A stretch of 64,000 nt of DNA from NCBI RefSeq assembly GCF_011493005.1, contig NZ_CP049156.1, positions 1,612,001 through 1,676,000 of the forward strand, given 5' to 3'. Source of the DNA: Caballeronia sp. SBC1 (GTDB lineage Bacteria > Pseudomonadota > Gammaproteobacteria > Burkholderiales > Burkholderiaceae). The translations under genes were made by a program, and so were the position numbers. This document shows positions 25,964 through 35,442 of the stretch, one piece after another (the stretch's first letter is position 1; each line of letters opens with the position of its first letter). Below the pieces are notes generated by a model, which saw only the letters and a program-made list of their open reading frames with translations, was not told the DNA's origin and did no database searches.

Positions 25964-26620
25964 TCAAAGCTCGCCGGAACGAATCAACCCGACTGCAATA
26001 CCTTCCAGCGCAAAGTCGTCGCTGCCTGAGGCCACGAAGATGTTCTCGTAATCAGGATTTTCAGCGATCAGTTCGACACCGTCTGGACGACGCTTCCAGC
26101 GTTTAACCGTTACGTCGTCGCCGAGTCGCGCCACGACAATCTGCCCGTCCTTTGCCTCGTTTTTCTTCTGCACCGCAAGCAAATCACCGTCGAAGATGCC
26201 TGCGTCGCGCATGGAAAGACCGCGCACTTTCAACAGATAGTCCGGTTTGCTGGAGAACAGTGCCGGGTCGCAAGCGTAATGCTGGGAGATGTGTTCCTGC
26301 GCGAGGATCGGGCTACCGGCTGCCACGCGCCCGACCAGCGGCAAGGACAACTGCATGATGCTGGCGTGCGGCAACGTGAACTGATGAGGCCCGTCGTCAA
26401 GGCCGCCGTTGGTCAGCAAGCGAATGCCGCGCGATGAACCCGCGGCCAATTCGATCACCCCTTTACGCGCCAGCGCCCGAAGATGCTCTTCGGCGGAATT
26501 AGCGGAGCTAAAACCAAGTTCGGCTGCAATCTCGGCGCGCGTGGGCGGAAACCCCGTGCGTTCGATCGCGCGCTGGATCAGTTCGAAAACCTCTTGCTGC
26601 CGCGCAGTCAGTTTGCTCAT
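25964..26620 (-). CDS. lexA: LexA repressor of the SOS response
   Basis: 218 residues from ATG 26620 ([18 protein letters not shown]). The winged HTH occupies residues 1-65. The self-cleavage site is A101-G102, with Ser136 (GLSMRDAG) and Lys173 (DDVTVKRW) as the dyad; their spacing (34 and 37 residues) equals that of E. coli LexA. RecA filaments trigger autocleavage and derepression of DNA repair genes. Two tandem SOS boxes lie just upstream, so the gene is self-regulated. Confidence 0.97.
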   Translation of the reverse strand: MSKLTARQQEVFELIQRAIERTGFPPTRAEIAAELGFSSANSAEEHLRALARKGVIELAAGSSRGIRLLTNGGLDDGPHQFTLPHASIMQLSLPLVGRVAAGSPILAQEHISQHYACDPALFSSKPDYLLKVRGLSMRDAGIFDGDLLAVQKKNEAKDGQIVVARLGDDVTVKRWKRRPDGVELIAENPDYENIFVASGSDDFALEGIAVGLIRSGEL

Positions 26621-26661
26621 TTTGGTCACGTGCTTTTGCCCCTTGTATGGCCGGTCGTCCA

Positions 26662-26697
26662 CTGTATGGATGAACAGATGCCTGTAGTTTTATACAG
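26662..26697. promoter_or_regulatory. Two tandem SOS boxes (LexA operators)
   Basis: CTGT-N8-ACAG occurs at 26662-26677 and again at 26682-26697, exactly 20 bp apart, which puts both on the same face of the helix. They lie 42 bp upstream of the lexA start. Confidence 0.9.
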
Positions 26698-26844
26698 TAT
26701 TCGGCGCTTTTCAAGCTTTACTTTAAGTTCGACGTCGTCAGAACCACACACAGACCACAAAACGGTGCTGCAACGGCAGTTTGATGGCCGCAACGCCGCT
26801 TCCAGCCTTCATTAGCACTTTTTGATCTAAAAGAATGAATAACA

Positions 26845-26859
26845 ATTATTTTTAATAAT
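26845..26859. promoter_or_regulatory. AT-rich inverted repeat upstream of sbp (possible CysB site)
   Basis: ATTATT-TTT-AATAAT is a perfect dyad in an AT-rich stretch about 55 bp before the sbp start. CysB activates sulfate uptake genes from such AT-rich sites and cysB is encoded in this cluster, so it is a candidate binding site. Confidence 0.4.
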
Positions 26860-26913
26860 GAAAGCTCGTCGATAGACTCGGCTGCTCAAACACATAAGAC
26901 GGGGAACGGGGCA

Positions 26914-27963
26914 ATGCTGAGTCGGAATTCGGGGTGGAGTGCACGTGCAAGGAAGGTGTTTGCCACGGCGGTGATCGGGGCAGCGTCGGCGACTGGGATG
27001 ATCGCGGGAACGATTTCGCAAGCGCACGCCGACACGTCGTTCCTCAATGTGTCCTACGACCCGACGCGTGAGTTGTACCAGGAATTCAATCAGGCTTTCG
27101 GCAAGAAATGGAAGGCTGAAACCGGTGAAACCGTCACGTTCAAACAATCGCACGGCGGTTCGGGCGGTCAGGCGCGCTCGGTCCTCGACGGGTTGCAGGC
27201 TGACGTAGTGACGCTGGCGCTTGCTTACGACATCGATGCGCTCGCAACCAAGGGGCTGGTTGCCCCGGACTGGCAGAAGCGCTTGCCGGACAACGCATCG
27301 CCGTACACATCGACCATCGTGTTTCTTGTGCGCAAAGGCAACCCGAAGCAGATCAAGGACTGGCCGGATCTGCTCAAGCCGGGCGTGTCTATCGTGACGC
27401 CGAATCCGAAGACCTCGGGCGGCGCGCGCTGGAATTACCTCGCGGCGTGGGCGTATGCAGAACATCTGCCTGGCGGCAATGCAACGACCGCGAAGGACTT
27501 CGTGACGAAGCTCTATAAGAACGCCGGCGTGCTGGATTCGGGCGCACGGGGCGCCACCACCAGTTTCGTACAACGCGGACAGGGCGACGTGTTGATCGCC
27601 TGGGAAAACGAGGCGTTCCTGTCGTTGAAGGAATTTGGCTCGGACAAGTTCGAGATTGTGGTGCCGTCGGTGAGCATCCTGGCCGAGCCGCCGGTGGCGG
27701 TCGTCGACAAGGTCGTGGATCGTCACGGTACGCGCAAGCTGGCTGAGGCGTACCTCAAGTATCTGTATAGCGAGGAAGGCCAGGAGATCGCGGCGCGCAA
27801 TTTCTATCGGCCGCGTTCCACGGCAGTTCCTGCCGCGCTGACGAAGCAGTTCCCGAAGATCAAGCTTTACACCATCGACGACTCGTTTGGTGGCTGGACC
27901 AAGGCGCAAAAAACGCATTTCGCCGATGGCGGCGTGTTCGATTCGATCTATCAGCCGCAGTAA
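26914..27963 (+). CDS. sbp: Sulfate-binding periplasmic protein
   Basis: 349 residues. A long Tat/Sec-like signal (to AHA at residue 39) precedes the mature start [20 protein letters not shown], the signature of the sulfate/thiosulfate binder family. [20 protein letters not shown] and [19 protein letters not shown] line the anion site. It delivers sulfate to the CysTWA importer. First gene of sbp-cysT-cysW-cysA-cysB, all on the plus strand. Confidence 0.96.
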   Translation: MLSRNSGWSARARKVFATAVIGAASATGMIAGTISQAHADTSFLNVSYDPTRELYQEFNQAFGKKWKAETGETVTFKQSHGGSGGQARSVLDGLQADVVTLALAYDIDALATKGLVAPDWQKRLPDNASPYTSTIVFLVRKGNPKQIKDWPDLLKPGVSIVTPNPKTSGGARWNYLAAWAYAEHLPGGNATTAKDFVTKLYKNAGVLDSGARGATTSFVQRGQGDVLIAWENEAFLSLKEFGSDKFEIVVPSVSILAEPPVAVVDKVVDRHGTRKLAEAYLKYLYSEEGQEIAARNFYRPRSTAVPAALTKQFPKIKLYTIDDSFGGWTKAQKTHFADGGVFDSIYQPQ

Positions 27964-28133
27964 GCATAGCGGCTCGAAAGGCAGCATCGCCGGCGCTTTT
28001 GCGCTCGCGGTGCTGTAGTCGTAAAGAAGAAGCAACGAACAACACTACGGCCGCACAGACGGCCTTGAAATCAACCCGAAGCTCGACCCCGAAGCGCCGT
28101 CCCCGCGGCGCGGCGGAACTGGATGATTCACGC

Positions 28134-29030
28134 ATGACGACCTTCACTTTCCGTAAGCCCAGCGCACTGCCGGGCTTCGGCCTGACGCTTGGGATCACGG
28201 TGGCGTATTTGAGCCTCGTGGTGCTGATTCCGCTTGCGGCGACCTTTGCCAAGACCGCCACGCTTGACTGGGCGACATTCGTGCGCGCGGTCACGGCGCC
28301 GCGCGTGCTGGCGTCGTATCGGCTGACGTTTACAGCTGCCCTCGGTGGTGCGCTGATCAACGCCGTATTCGGTTTCCTTGTGGCGTGGGTGCTCGTGCGC
28401 TACACGTTCCCGTTCAAACGGGTGGTAGATGCTGTCGTCGATCTGCCGTTCGCGTTGCCGACTTCCGTTGCCGGCATTGCGCTTGCCGCAGTGTATGCGC
28501 CGAATGGCTGGATCGGCCAGTTTCTCGCGCCGCTCGGGATCAAGGTGGCGTTCACGCCGTTGGGCGTGCTCGTGGCGCTGACGTTTATCGGCTTGCCATT
28601 CGTGGTGCGCACCGTGCAGCCCGTGCTGGAAGATTTCGAGCGCGAGCAGGAAGAAGCGGCCGCGTGCCTTGGCGCCACGCGCTGGCTGACGTTTCGCCGC
28701 GTGGTGCTGCCGTCGCTGTTTCCCGCGATTTTGACCGGGTTCGCGCTCGCGTTCGCGCGTGCACTGGGCGAATACGGGTCGGTGATTTTCATCGCGGGCA
28801 ATGTGCCGATGAAGTCCGAAATCACGTCGCTACTGATCATTACGAAGCTTGAACAGTACGACTACGCCGGGGCGACCGCGATCGCCGTGGTGATGCTGTG
28901 CGTTTCGTTCCTGATGCTGCTGCTGATCAACACGCTGCAATGGTTCCTGCAACGTCGCACGAGTCGCGGTGGAGCAGGTCCTGCGCCCGCTTCGGCCAGT
29001 GCATTGCATATCGACGGGGCGAAAGCATGA
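28134..29030 (+). CDS. cysT: Sulfate ABC transporter permease CysT
   Basis: 298 residues from ATG 28134 (the frame is open 45 codons upstream without a ribosome site). It has six membrane segments and the EAA loop [20 protein letters not shown] that docks the ATPase. [20 protein letters not shown] marks the CysT/CysU class. Inner-membrane half of the sulfate channel, paired with CysW, whose start overlaps this stop (ATGA). Confidence 0.95.
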   Translation: MTTFTFRKPSALPGFGLTLGITVAYLSLVVLIPLAATFAKTATLDWATFVRAVTAPRVLASYRLTFTAALGGALINAVFGFLVAWVLVRYTFPFKRVVDAVVDLPFALPTSVAGIALAAVYAPNGWIGQFLAPLGIKVAFTPLGVLVALTFIGLPFVVRTVQPVLEDFEREQEEAAACLGATRWLTFRRVVLPSLFPAILTGFALAFARALGEYGSVIFIAGNVPMKSEITSLLIITKLEQYDYAGATAIAVVMLCVSFLMLLLINTLQWFLQRRTSRGGAGPAPASASALHIDGAKA

Positions 29031-29956
29031 GCACCGTCAACCAGAAAACTGTGAATGACACCACAGCCCGCGTGACTGAGCACAGGCTTGATCCGGTTAC
29101 CGAACCCCGTGCCGTGCGCTGGATCCTGACAGCCGTCGCGCTGATTTTCCTGGCGCTGTTTCTCGTCGTGCCGCTCGTTGCCGTGTTTGCACAAGCGTTC
29201 GCGAAGGGCGTGGACTATTACTTCGATTCACTGAAAGACCCCGACGCGTGGTCCGCCATCAAGCTCACGCTGATCGTCGCTGCTATCGCTGTGCCGCTGA
29301 ACGTGGTTTTCGGCCTGACGGCGTCCTGGTCTATCGCGAAGTTCGAATTCCGCGGCAAGGCCTTCCTCACGACGCTCATTGATTTGCCATTCTCGGTGTC
29401 ACCGGTCGTCTCGGGCCTGATCTATGTGCTGATGTTCGGTGCGCAAGGCTGGTTCGGTCCTTGGCTCATCGACCACGATGTGCAGATCATCTTCGCGGTT
29501 CCCGGCATTGTGCTCGCCACCATTTTCGTCACATTCCCGTTCGTCGCACGCGAACTGATCCCACTGATGCAGGCGCAAGGCAACGACGAAGAAGAAGCCG
29601 CGCACGTACTCGGCGCTTCGGGCTGGCAGATCTTCCGCCGTGTGACGCTGCCGAACGTGAAATGGGGTTTGCTGTACGGCGTGATTCTCTGCAACGCGCG
29701 GGCGATGGGCGAGTTCGGCGCGGTATCGGTCGTATCGGGCCATATTCGCGGACAAACCGACACCATGCCGCTGCATGTAGAAATTCTCTACAACGAATAC
29801 AACTTTTCGGCGGCATTCGCCGTGGCGTCGCTGCTTGCGCTGCTCGCGCTGGTCACGCTCGCCCTGAAGCTGCTTGCCGAGCGCCGCATGTCGCAATCGG
29901 TCGAAGCAGTGCAGGCGCGGCCCATCGATTTGCCGGTCGCGTCAATCCAGAACTAG
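29027..29956 (+). CDS. cysW: Sulfate ABC transporter permease CysW
   Basis: 309 residues from ATG 29027, overlapping the cysT stop by 4 nt. Six membrane segments; EAA loop [40 protein letters not shown] is diagnostic for CysW. It pairs with CysT to form the sulfate/thiosulfate channel. The cysA gene starts 15 bp later. A 40-residue polar N-terminus precedes the first helix. Confidence 0.95.
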   Translation: MSTVNQKTVNDTTARVTEHRLDPVTEPRAVRWILTAVALIFLALFLVVPLVAVFAQAFAKGVDYYFDSLKDPDAWSAIKLTLIVAAIAVPLNVVFGLTASWSIAKFEFRGKAFLTTLIDLPFSVSPVVSGLIYVLMFGAQGWFGPWLIDHDVQIIFAVPGIVLATIFVTFPFVARELIPLMQAQGNDEEEAAHVLGASGWQIFRRVTLPNVKWGLLYGVILCNARAMGEFGAVSVVSGHIRGQTDTMPLHVEILYNEYNFSAAFAVASLLALLALVTLALKLLAERRMSQSVEAVQARPIDLPVASIQN

Positions 29957-29971
29957 AAGGCGAAAATCACC

Positions 29972-31030
29972 ATGAGCATCATCGTTCGCAATTTGCAGAA
30001 GCGCTTCGGCGATTTCGTCGCGCTGGATAACGTCTCGCTCGACTTCCCGTCGGGCGAGCTCGTCGCGCTGCTCGGGCCGTCGGGCTGTGGCAAGACCACG
30101 CTGCTGCGCGTGATCGCGGGGCTGGAATACGCGGACGCCGGTTCGGTCGTGCTGAACGGCGAGGACGTGGCGGCCGTGGGCGCGCGGGAACGGCAGGTCG
30201 GCTTCGTGTTCCAGCATTACGCGCTGTTCCGCCACATGACCGTGTTCGAGAACGTGGCGTTCGGCCTGCGCGTGAAACCGCGCAAGGAGCGGCCGTCGGA
30301 ATCCGTGATCCGCGAGAAAGTGCATGAATTGCTGAAACTCGTGCAGCTCGACTGGCTGGCGCAACGGTTTCCATCGGAGCTTTCAGGCGGACAGCGGCAA
30401 CGGATCGCGCTGGCCCGGGCGCTGGCCGTGGAACCGAAGGTGCTGCTGCTCGACGAGCCGTTCGGCGCACTCGATGCCAAGGTCCGCAAGGAACTCCGTA
30501 GCTGGCTGCGGCGGTTGCACGACGACCTGCATATATCGACTATTTTCGTCACGCACGATCAGGAAGAGGCGCTTGAAGTCGCGGACCGGATCGTCGTGCT
30601 CAATCGTGGGCATGTGGAGCAGGTGGGCAGTCCGCAAGACGTCTATGATCATCCGCAGACGTCGTTTGTGTACGAGTTTCTCGGCGCGGCGAACCGGCTC
30701 AAGGGCAGCGTGGATGCGAACGGTTTTGTGGCGCAGGGCGCCGCGCAGCCGATTGCGACCGTTGCGAATTTCGCGGGTCCGGCGTTCGCTTACGTACGGC
30801 CGCACGACCTGACGCTGTTCCCAATCGCTACCGGTCATCGCGATGGCATCGTAGTCGATGTCCGCCGTGTCGTGACGCTGGGCGGTTCGGTGCGTGTGGA
30901 TCTGGAAGGCGCTGAAGGCAACGTGCTGGAAGCGGAACTGGATCGCGAAACCTGGCGTGGATTGAATCTGAATATCGGCGATGGCGTGACCGCCGTGCCG
31001 CGTGTTCTGCGCGTGTTCCCGGCGCATTGA
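29972..31030 (+). CDS. cysA: Sulfate ABC transporter ATPase CysA
   Basis: 352 residues. Walker [11 protein letters not shown]-loop [13 protein letters not shown], signature [15 protein letters not shown], Walker [21 protein letters not shown] and the switch [12 protein letters not shown] are complete. The C-terminal domain (from about 240; [11 protein letters not shown], then [11 protein letters not shown]) is the TOBE-type regulatory part of CysA. It drives sulfate import by CysTW. Confidence 0.97.
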   Translation: MSIIVRNLQKRFGDFVALDNVSLDFPSGELVALLGPSGCGKTTLLRVIAGLEYADAGSVVLNGEDVAAVGARERQVGFVFQHYALFRHMTVFENVAFGLRVKPRKERPSESVIREKVHELLKLVQLDWLAQRFPSELSGGQRQRIALARALAVEPKVLLLDEPFGALDAKVRKELRSWLRRLHDDLHISTIFVTHDQEEALEVADRIVVLNRGHVEQVGSPQDVYDHPQTSFVYEFLGAANRLKGSVDANGFVAQGAAQPIATVANFAGPAFAYVRPHDLTLFPIATGHRDGIVVDVRRVVTLGGSVRVDLEGAEGNVLEAELDRETWRGLNLNIGDGVTAVPRVLRVFPAH

Positions 31031-31068
31031 GCCTGTTGAATCAAGCATACTGAAAAAGAGAGGCTGAC

Positions 31069-31995
31069 ATGAACTTCCAGCAATTGCGTTTCGTACGCGA
31101 AGCCGTCCGGCAGAACATGAATCTGACCGAGGTCGCGAACGTGCTTTACACGTCGCAATCGGGTGTGTCGAAGCAGATCAAGGATCTCGAGGACGAACTC
31201 GGCGTCGATATCTTCATCCGGCGCGGCAAGCGTCTCACGGGCTTGACCGAGCCGGGTAAAGAGGTGCATCAGGTAATCGAGCGCATGCTGCTCGATGCCG
31301 AGAATCTGCGCCGCGTCGCCCGCCAGTTCGCCGATCAGGACAACGGCCATTTGGTGGTGGCGACCACTCACACGCAGGCGCGTTACGCGTTGCCTAAAGT
31401 GATCCGCCAGTTCACCGAGGTATTCCCGAAGGTCCATCTCGCGCTGCGTCAGGGCAGTCCGCAACAGATCGCGCAGATGATCATCAATGGCGAGGCGGAC
31501 ATCGGCATTTCGACGGAAGCGCTTGACCGGTATCCGGATATCGTCACGTTCCCGTGCTATTCGTGGCATCACACGGTGGTTGTGCCGAAGGGGCATCCGC
31601 TGGTCGGCCGCCAGAACATCACGCTCGACGAGATCGCCGAATATCCGATCGTCACGTATGACCACGATTTCACCGGCCGCTCGCATGTTGACCAGGCGTT
31701 TGCGAAAGCGGGCGCGCTGCCGGACGTGGTGCTGACCGCTATCGACGCCGACGTCATCAAGACGTATGTGGAACTGGGCATGGGCATCGGCATTGTGGCG
31801 GCAATGGCCTTCGACGAAAAACGCGATACCGAACTCGTCGCGCTCGACACGCAGCATCTGTTCGAAGCCAGCACCACGCGCGTGGGTTTGAGGAAGGGCG
31901 CGTTCCTGCGAGCATATGCGTACAGGTTGATCGAAATGTTCGCGCCGCAACTCGATGAAGCGCAGATCGCGGCGCAATTGCGGGAAGCCGCGTAG
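31069..31995 (+). CDS. cysB: LysR-type regulator CysB
   Basis: 308 residues. HTH in residues 1-60 (LTEVANVLYTSQSGVSKQIK), then the effector domain with TTHTQARYALPKVIRQFTEV and FPCYSWHHTVVVPKGHPL. CysB activates sulfur assimilation genes with N-acetylserine as inducer. Its place 38 bp after cysA means it regulates its own cluster and probably shares its transcript. Start MNFQQLRFV is the family start. Confidence 0.96.
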   Translation: MNFQQLRFVREAVRQNMNLTEVANVLYTSQSGVSKQIKDLEDELGVDIFIRRGKRLTGLTEPGKEVHQVIERMLLDAENLRRVARQFADQDNGHLVVATTHTQARYALPKVIRQFTEVFPKVHLALRQGSPQQIAQMIINGEADIGISTEALDRYPDIVTFPCYSWHHTVVVPKGHPLVGRQNITLDEIAEYPIVTYDHDFTGRSHVDQAFAKAGALPDVVLTAIDADVIKTYVELGMGIGIVAAMAFDEKRDTELVALDTQHLFEASTTRVGLRKGAFLRAYAYRLIEMFAPQLDEAQIAAQLREAA

Positions 31996-32005
31996 GGCCT
32001 GAAAA

Positions 32006-32065
32006 GAAGGCTTGAACGAAGGCTTGAAAGAAGGCTTGAAAGAAGGCTTGAAAGAAGGCTTGAGA
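32006..32065. repeat. Tandem repeat, 12-bp unit, 5 copies
   Basis: The unit GAAGGCTTGAAA is repeated five times (the first and last with one change each) in the gap after cysB. The unit length is a multiple of three, and one frame would read EGLK repeats, but no gene uses it. Such arrays vary in copy number by slippage. Confidence 0.9.
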
Positions 32066-32090
32066 ATCAGCCAGCCGCCGCTCCGCTACA

Positions 32091-33104
32091 ATGACGGCCA
32101 TGACCTCCTCACACATTTCATTGCCGCGGATCGCGGTGCTGGCCACCGGCGGGACCATCGCGGGCGAGGCCGGCGATGCCGCGAAAACCTCGGGTTACAA
32201 GGCCGGCGTGGTCGGCGTCGATAAACTGCTCGGTGCCGTGCCTTCGCTCGCGCAAGTCGCGCAGATTCAGGCCGAGCAAGTAGCGAGCATCGACAGCAAG
32301 GACATGGCTCCGGCGCTATGGGCCACGCTCTGCGCGCGGGTGAATGCGTTGCTGGCGCAGGACGATATCGACGGCATTGTCATCACGCACGGCACCGATA
32401 CGCTCGAGGAAACCGCGTACCTGCTGCATCTGACCGTTAAAAGCGAAAAGCCCGTGGTGCTCACAGCGGCCATGCGGCCGGCCACGGCTTTATCCGCCGA
32501 TGGCCCCCTGAATCTCCTGAACGCGGTAACGGTGGCGGCAAGCCGGGCATCGTGGAAGCAGGGCGTGCTGGTCGCGTTCAACAACCAGATCCACTGCGCC
32601 CGCGACGTGACCAAGACGAGCACCTACGCCGTCGATGCCTTCCGTTCGCCGGAAGGCGGCGCGCTCGGCTGGGTGCAGGACGGGCAGGTGGAATTCCAGC
32701 GTTCAGTGGTCAGGCCGCACACGCTGCACAGTCCATTCCAGATGTCCGCTGAACTGCCCGCGGTCGAGATCGTCACGAGTTACGCGGGGGCGTCGCGAGC
32801 GGCTATCGATGCATTCGTTGCCGCCGGTGTCAAAGGGCTCGTGATTGCAGGGACGGGCAACGGCTCGATTCATTCGACGCTGCAACAAGCCGTCGCCGAT
32901 GCCGTGAAACAAGGCGTGGCGGTGGTGCGGTCGTCGCGGGTAGGAGCGGGGCATGTGATGCGCAACGGTGCTGCGCCCGACGATGCACTCGGCTCGCTCA
33001 CGGCAGGCGCCTTGAACCCGTACAAGGCGCGTGTGCTGCTGATGCTGGCGTTGTCGGCAGGCACTGCGCCGGCAGATTTGCAACGCGTGTTCGATACATA
33101 CTGA
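32091..33104 (+). CDS. L-asparaginase, type II-like
   Basis: 337 residues from ATG 32091 or ATG 32100; neither has a ribosome site. The first catalytic motif is VLATGGTIAG, the second HGTDTLEETAYLL, and the third element is VLTAAMRP. It hydrolyses L-asparagine to aspartate and ammonia. No signal peptide is seen, so it may be cytoplasmic despite type II features. TACAAT at 32085-32090 just ahead of the start could be a -10 box, which would make the message short-leadered. Confidence 0.93.
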   Translation: MTAMTSSHISLPRIAVLATGGTIAGEAGDAAKTSGYKAGVVGVDKLLGAVPSLAQVAQIQAEQVASIDSKDMAPALWATLCARVNALLAQDDIDGIVITHGTDTLEETAYLLHLTVKSEKPVVLTAAMRPATALSADGPLNLLNAVTVAASRASWKQGVLVAFNNQIHCARDVTKTSTYAVDAFRSPEGGALGWVQDGQVEFQRSVVRPHTLHSPFQMSAELPAVEIVTSYAGASRAAIDAFVAAGVKGLVIAGTGNGSIHSTLQQAVADAVKQGVAVVRSSRVGAGHVMRNGAAPDDALGSLTAGALNPYKARVLLMLALSAGTAPADLQRVFDTY

Positions 33105-33113
33105 TTGTGGAGC

Positions 33114-33133
33114 AACGCCGGACCTCCGGCGTT
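33114..33133. terminator. Hairpin between convergent genes
   Basis: A perfect 8-bp stem AACGCCGG / CCGGCGTT with a 4-nt loop sits 10 bp after the asparaginase stop and 15 bp from the acetyltransferase stop. It lacks a T-run on either side. Confidence 0.45.
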
Positions 33134-33147
33134 GGCGTTGCAGAAGT

Positions 33148-33606
33148 TCACGCCAGCATCTTCCGATACTGCACAAACCCCGACCGATCTGCGATGCGGT
33201 CATATAACAGCATCGCGTCGGTGTTGGTTTCGTGCGTCAGCCACCAGACGCGTGAGCATTGTGCTTCCTCAGCCTTGGCATACACATGCTCGATGAGCTT
33301 GCGTCCAATCCCGGCTCCGCGAATATCCGGTTCAACGTACAAGTCCTGCAGATAACAATAATCGCCTGCAGTCCAGCACGACCGGTGCATGATCCAGTGC
33401 ACCATGCCGACCACACGGCCATCCATTGCCGCCAGTGCGCCGAATACCGGCTCCGCGGGATCGAGCATGCGCGCCCAAGTGCGCAGGGTCGTGTCCATGG
33501 GAATATCGGTCTTGTAGAACGCCTGATAACCGCGCCATAACGCCAACCACGCATCGAAGTCGCCAACGGCCACGGATCTGATCTCAATCGGGGGTGTCGA
33601 TGTCAT
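33148..33606 (-). CDS. GNAT family N-acetyltransferase
   Basis: 152 residues from ATG 33606 (the frame is open 14 codons upstream). It has the GNAT fold: strand VVGMVHWIMHRSC, then LQDLYVEPDIRGAGIGRKLI, the acetyl-CoA pyrophosphate loop RGAGIGRKL, and the last motif NTDAMLLYDRI. Substrate unknown; small GNATs of this class acetylate amines. It faces the asparaginase gene tail to tail. Confidence 0.9.
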   Translation of the reverse strand: MTSTPPIEIRSVAVGDFDAWLALWRGYQAFYKTDIPMDTTLRTWARMLDPAEPVFGALAAMDGRVVGMVHWIMHRSCWTAGDYCYLQDLYVEPDIRGAGIGRKLIEHVYAKAEEAQCSRVWWLTHETNTDAMLLYDRIADRSGFVQYRKMLA

Positions 33607-33782
33607 GGGCGTGGTTTTCCTGGCGTGTGGAGAGGTGAAGGAAATCATAGAGCCCGTTCACGCAGCCCAATAGAGCCAGCGCAGGTCGTTTGCTGGGAGC
33701 CACGCGTCGGTTGTCGATCGATCAGAACAACCAGGATACAGATGCGCGCGCTCCCGTACGCCGTGATGCGGGCAGGCCAAAA

Positions 33783-34424
33783 TCAGCCTTCTTTCGCGCA
33801 GTCGCTCAAACGCTCGACATCGCCTGACACAATATGTTCGAGATGCCGGGTAATCGATTTGATGGGCCAATCCCACCAGGCCAGCGCCTGGAGTCTCGCA
33901 ACGACATTGGGCGCGAACCGTTCCTTGAGCGGTTTTGCCGGGTTGCCTCCCACGATCGTATAGGCGGGAACATTGCTGACGACGACCGATCGCGACGACA
34001 CAATCGCGCCGTCGCCAACCTTGACGCCCGGCATGATGAGCGCGTCGTAGCCGATCCAAACGTCGTTGCCGATGACGGTGTCGCCCTTGTAGGGCAGGTC
34101 GCTCATTGCGGGCATGACCTTCTCCCAGCCATTGCCGAATATCTGAAACGGATAAGTGGATATTCCCGAGAGCTTGTGATTCGCCCCGTTCATCATGAAC
34201 TGGGCACCTTTTGCAATCGCACAGAATTTTCCGATCACCAGTTTGTCGCCAATGAACGGGAAGTGATACAGAACGTTGCGTTCGAAATTCTCCGAGTCTT
34301 CAGGATCGTCGTAGTACGTGTAGTCACCAATCACAATGTTCGGATTGCGCACGGTGTTCTTGATGAAACAGACTTGCGGGAATCCCTCCATGGGATGTTT
34401 GGTGTCTGGATCAGGACCGTTCAT
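33783..34424 (-). CDS. Vat/CatB-type xenobiotic O-acetyltransferase
   Basis: 213 residues from ATG 34424 after GGAGG. The left-handed beta-helix hexapeptide repeats run through the middle (VIGKFCAIAKGAQFMMNGAN; VIGNDVWIGYDALIMPGV). The catalytic His is in GANHKLSGISTYPF. Vat/CatB enzymes acetylate streptogramins or chloramphenicol; chromosomal homologues are common in Burkholderia and do not prove resistance. Stands alone, minus strand. Confidence 0.92.
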   Translation of the reverse strand: MNGPDPDTKHPMEGFPQVCFIKNTVRNPNIVIGDYTYYDDPEDSENFERNVLYHFPFIGDKLVIGKFCAIAKGAQFMMNGANHKLSGISTYPFQIFGNGWEKVMPAMSDLPYKGDTVIGNDVWIGYDALIMPGVKVGDGAIVSSRSVVVSNVPAYTIVGGNPAKPLKERFAPNVVARLQALAWWDWPIKSITRHLEHIVSGDVERLSDCAKEG

Positions 34425-34566
34425 GTGGCCTCCTTGGGACATCGATCGTTGGGCATCAGAAGCCGCGCGGTCTCGGCGTGAGATGTGGCCGATCAGTGTA
34501 TTGGGAAACCTGTCCGTCGGTCGATCCTGCCGTACATTGTCAAGCCTTGTGAAACCCGCACAACAA

Positions 34567-34592
34567 AAAACGCGACCCTCGAGTCGCGTTTT
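34567..34592 (-). terminator. Rho-independent terminator
   Basis: CGCGAC-CCTCGA-GTCGCG flanked by A-run and T-run, just after the BON-LysM gene (minus strand). Confidence 0.8.
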
Positions 34593-34614
34593 TATTCAAG
34601 CATTCATTCTGTCA

Positions 34615-35115
34615 TCAAGCCAGCGCGGGAATCCGCAGAACCTGTCCCGGGTAGATCTTGTCCGGGCTTTTGAGCATCGGTTTGTTGGCTTCGAAGATCA
34701 CGTCGTTCTTCGCGCCGTTGCCGTAGTATTGGGTGGCGATCTTCCAGAGATTGTCGCCCGAAACCACCGTATGAAATTGCGAAACGGGTGTGGGGGTCGG
34801 TACGGTCAGTTGATCGTCGACCTTGTCCACATGCTGCACGTTACCCGCTGCCACGAGGATCTTTTCCTTCGTCGCCTGATCGGCAGCCTGGCCGCTCACC
34901 GTGACCGTATGCGACGCGCCGTCGAAGCTGACTTGCAGGTTGTCGGCGTTCAAGCCTTGCGCGCGGATATACGCCGCGATTGCGTCGCCTGCCGTCTTGT
35001 TAAGCGCGGCGACATCAACGGGGGGAGTGGCGCCGGCGGGCGCTGCTTTAGCTGTGGTCGAAACAGCGCCGAACAACTTCTCGCCTGCGTCCTTGATGAA
35101 ACTGAGAATACCCAT
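34615..35115 (-). CDS. BON and LysM domain protein (Kbp/YgaU-like)
   Basis: 166 residues from ATG 35115 after AGGAG (the longer frame starts at 35166). A short N-terminal helical region (GILSFIKDAGEKLF) leads to a BON domain at about residues 35-95 (LQVSFDGASHTVTVSGQA). A LysM domain closes the protein (HTVVSGDNLWKIATQYYGN to YPGQVLRIPALA). E. coli Kbp/YgaU of the same layout binds potassium. No signal peptide is seen. Confidence 0.92.
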   Translation of the reverse strand: MGILSFIKDAGEKLFGAVSTTAKAAPAGATPPVDVAALNKTAGDAIAAYIRAQGLNADNLQVSFDGASHTVTVSGQAADQATKEKILVAAGNVQHVDKVDDQLTVPTPTPVSQFHTVVSGDNLWKIATQYYGNGAKNDVIFEANKPMLKSPDKIYPGQVLRIPALA

Positions 35116-35442
35116 GTTGCAACTCCTGTAATAACCGGATAGATCGGCCTGATAGAGCCGAGCCATTTAGTCTCCAGAACTAAGCGATAGTTCTCCGATT
35201 TCACCGATGGAATTGTCAAACTGTGTCGATGGGTATTTTTTGAGCGAATAAGTAAACAAAGAGACAAAGCAAAAAAAGATCCGGCAAGGCGGACACCCGG
35301 CAATGACGTCTGACCGACCAAGGCTTCCACGTCATCACCGGGCGCCGCTTGACGGACCCTGCTTTATTGCACTTTCTGCAACCGGCCGGGCGTATGCGTA
35401 CGTCATTGGCTACGCCTGCTCGTCAGCCGGTTTTCAAGCAGT
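35116..35442. other. Gap without a supported gene
   Basis: Contains the promoter side of the BON-LysM gene (AT-rich 35210-35280) and GC-rich sequence up to the stop of glxR. No protein-like frame or strong hairpin was found. Confidence 0.5.

Noticed and set aside
26827..28035. 402-codon minus-strand frame opposite sbp
   Set aside because: Shadow of the sulfate-binding protein gene.
32006..32065. CRISPR array
   Set aside because: Units are 12 bp and adjoin without spacers, so it is a simple tandem repeat.
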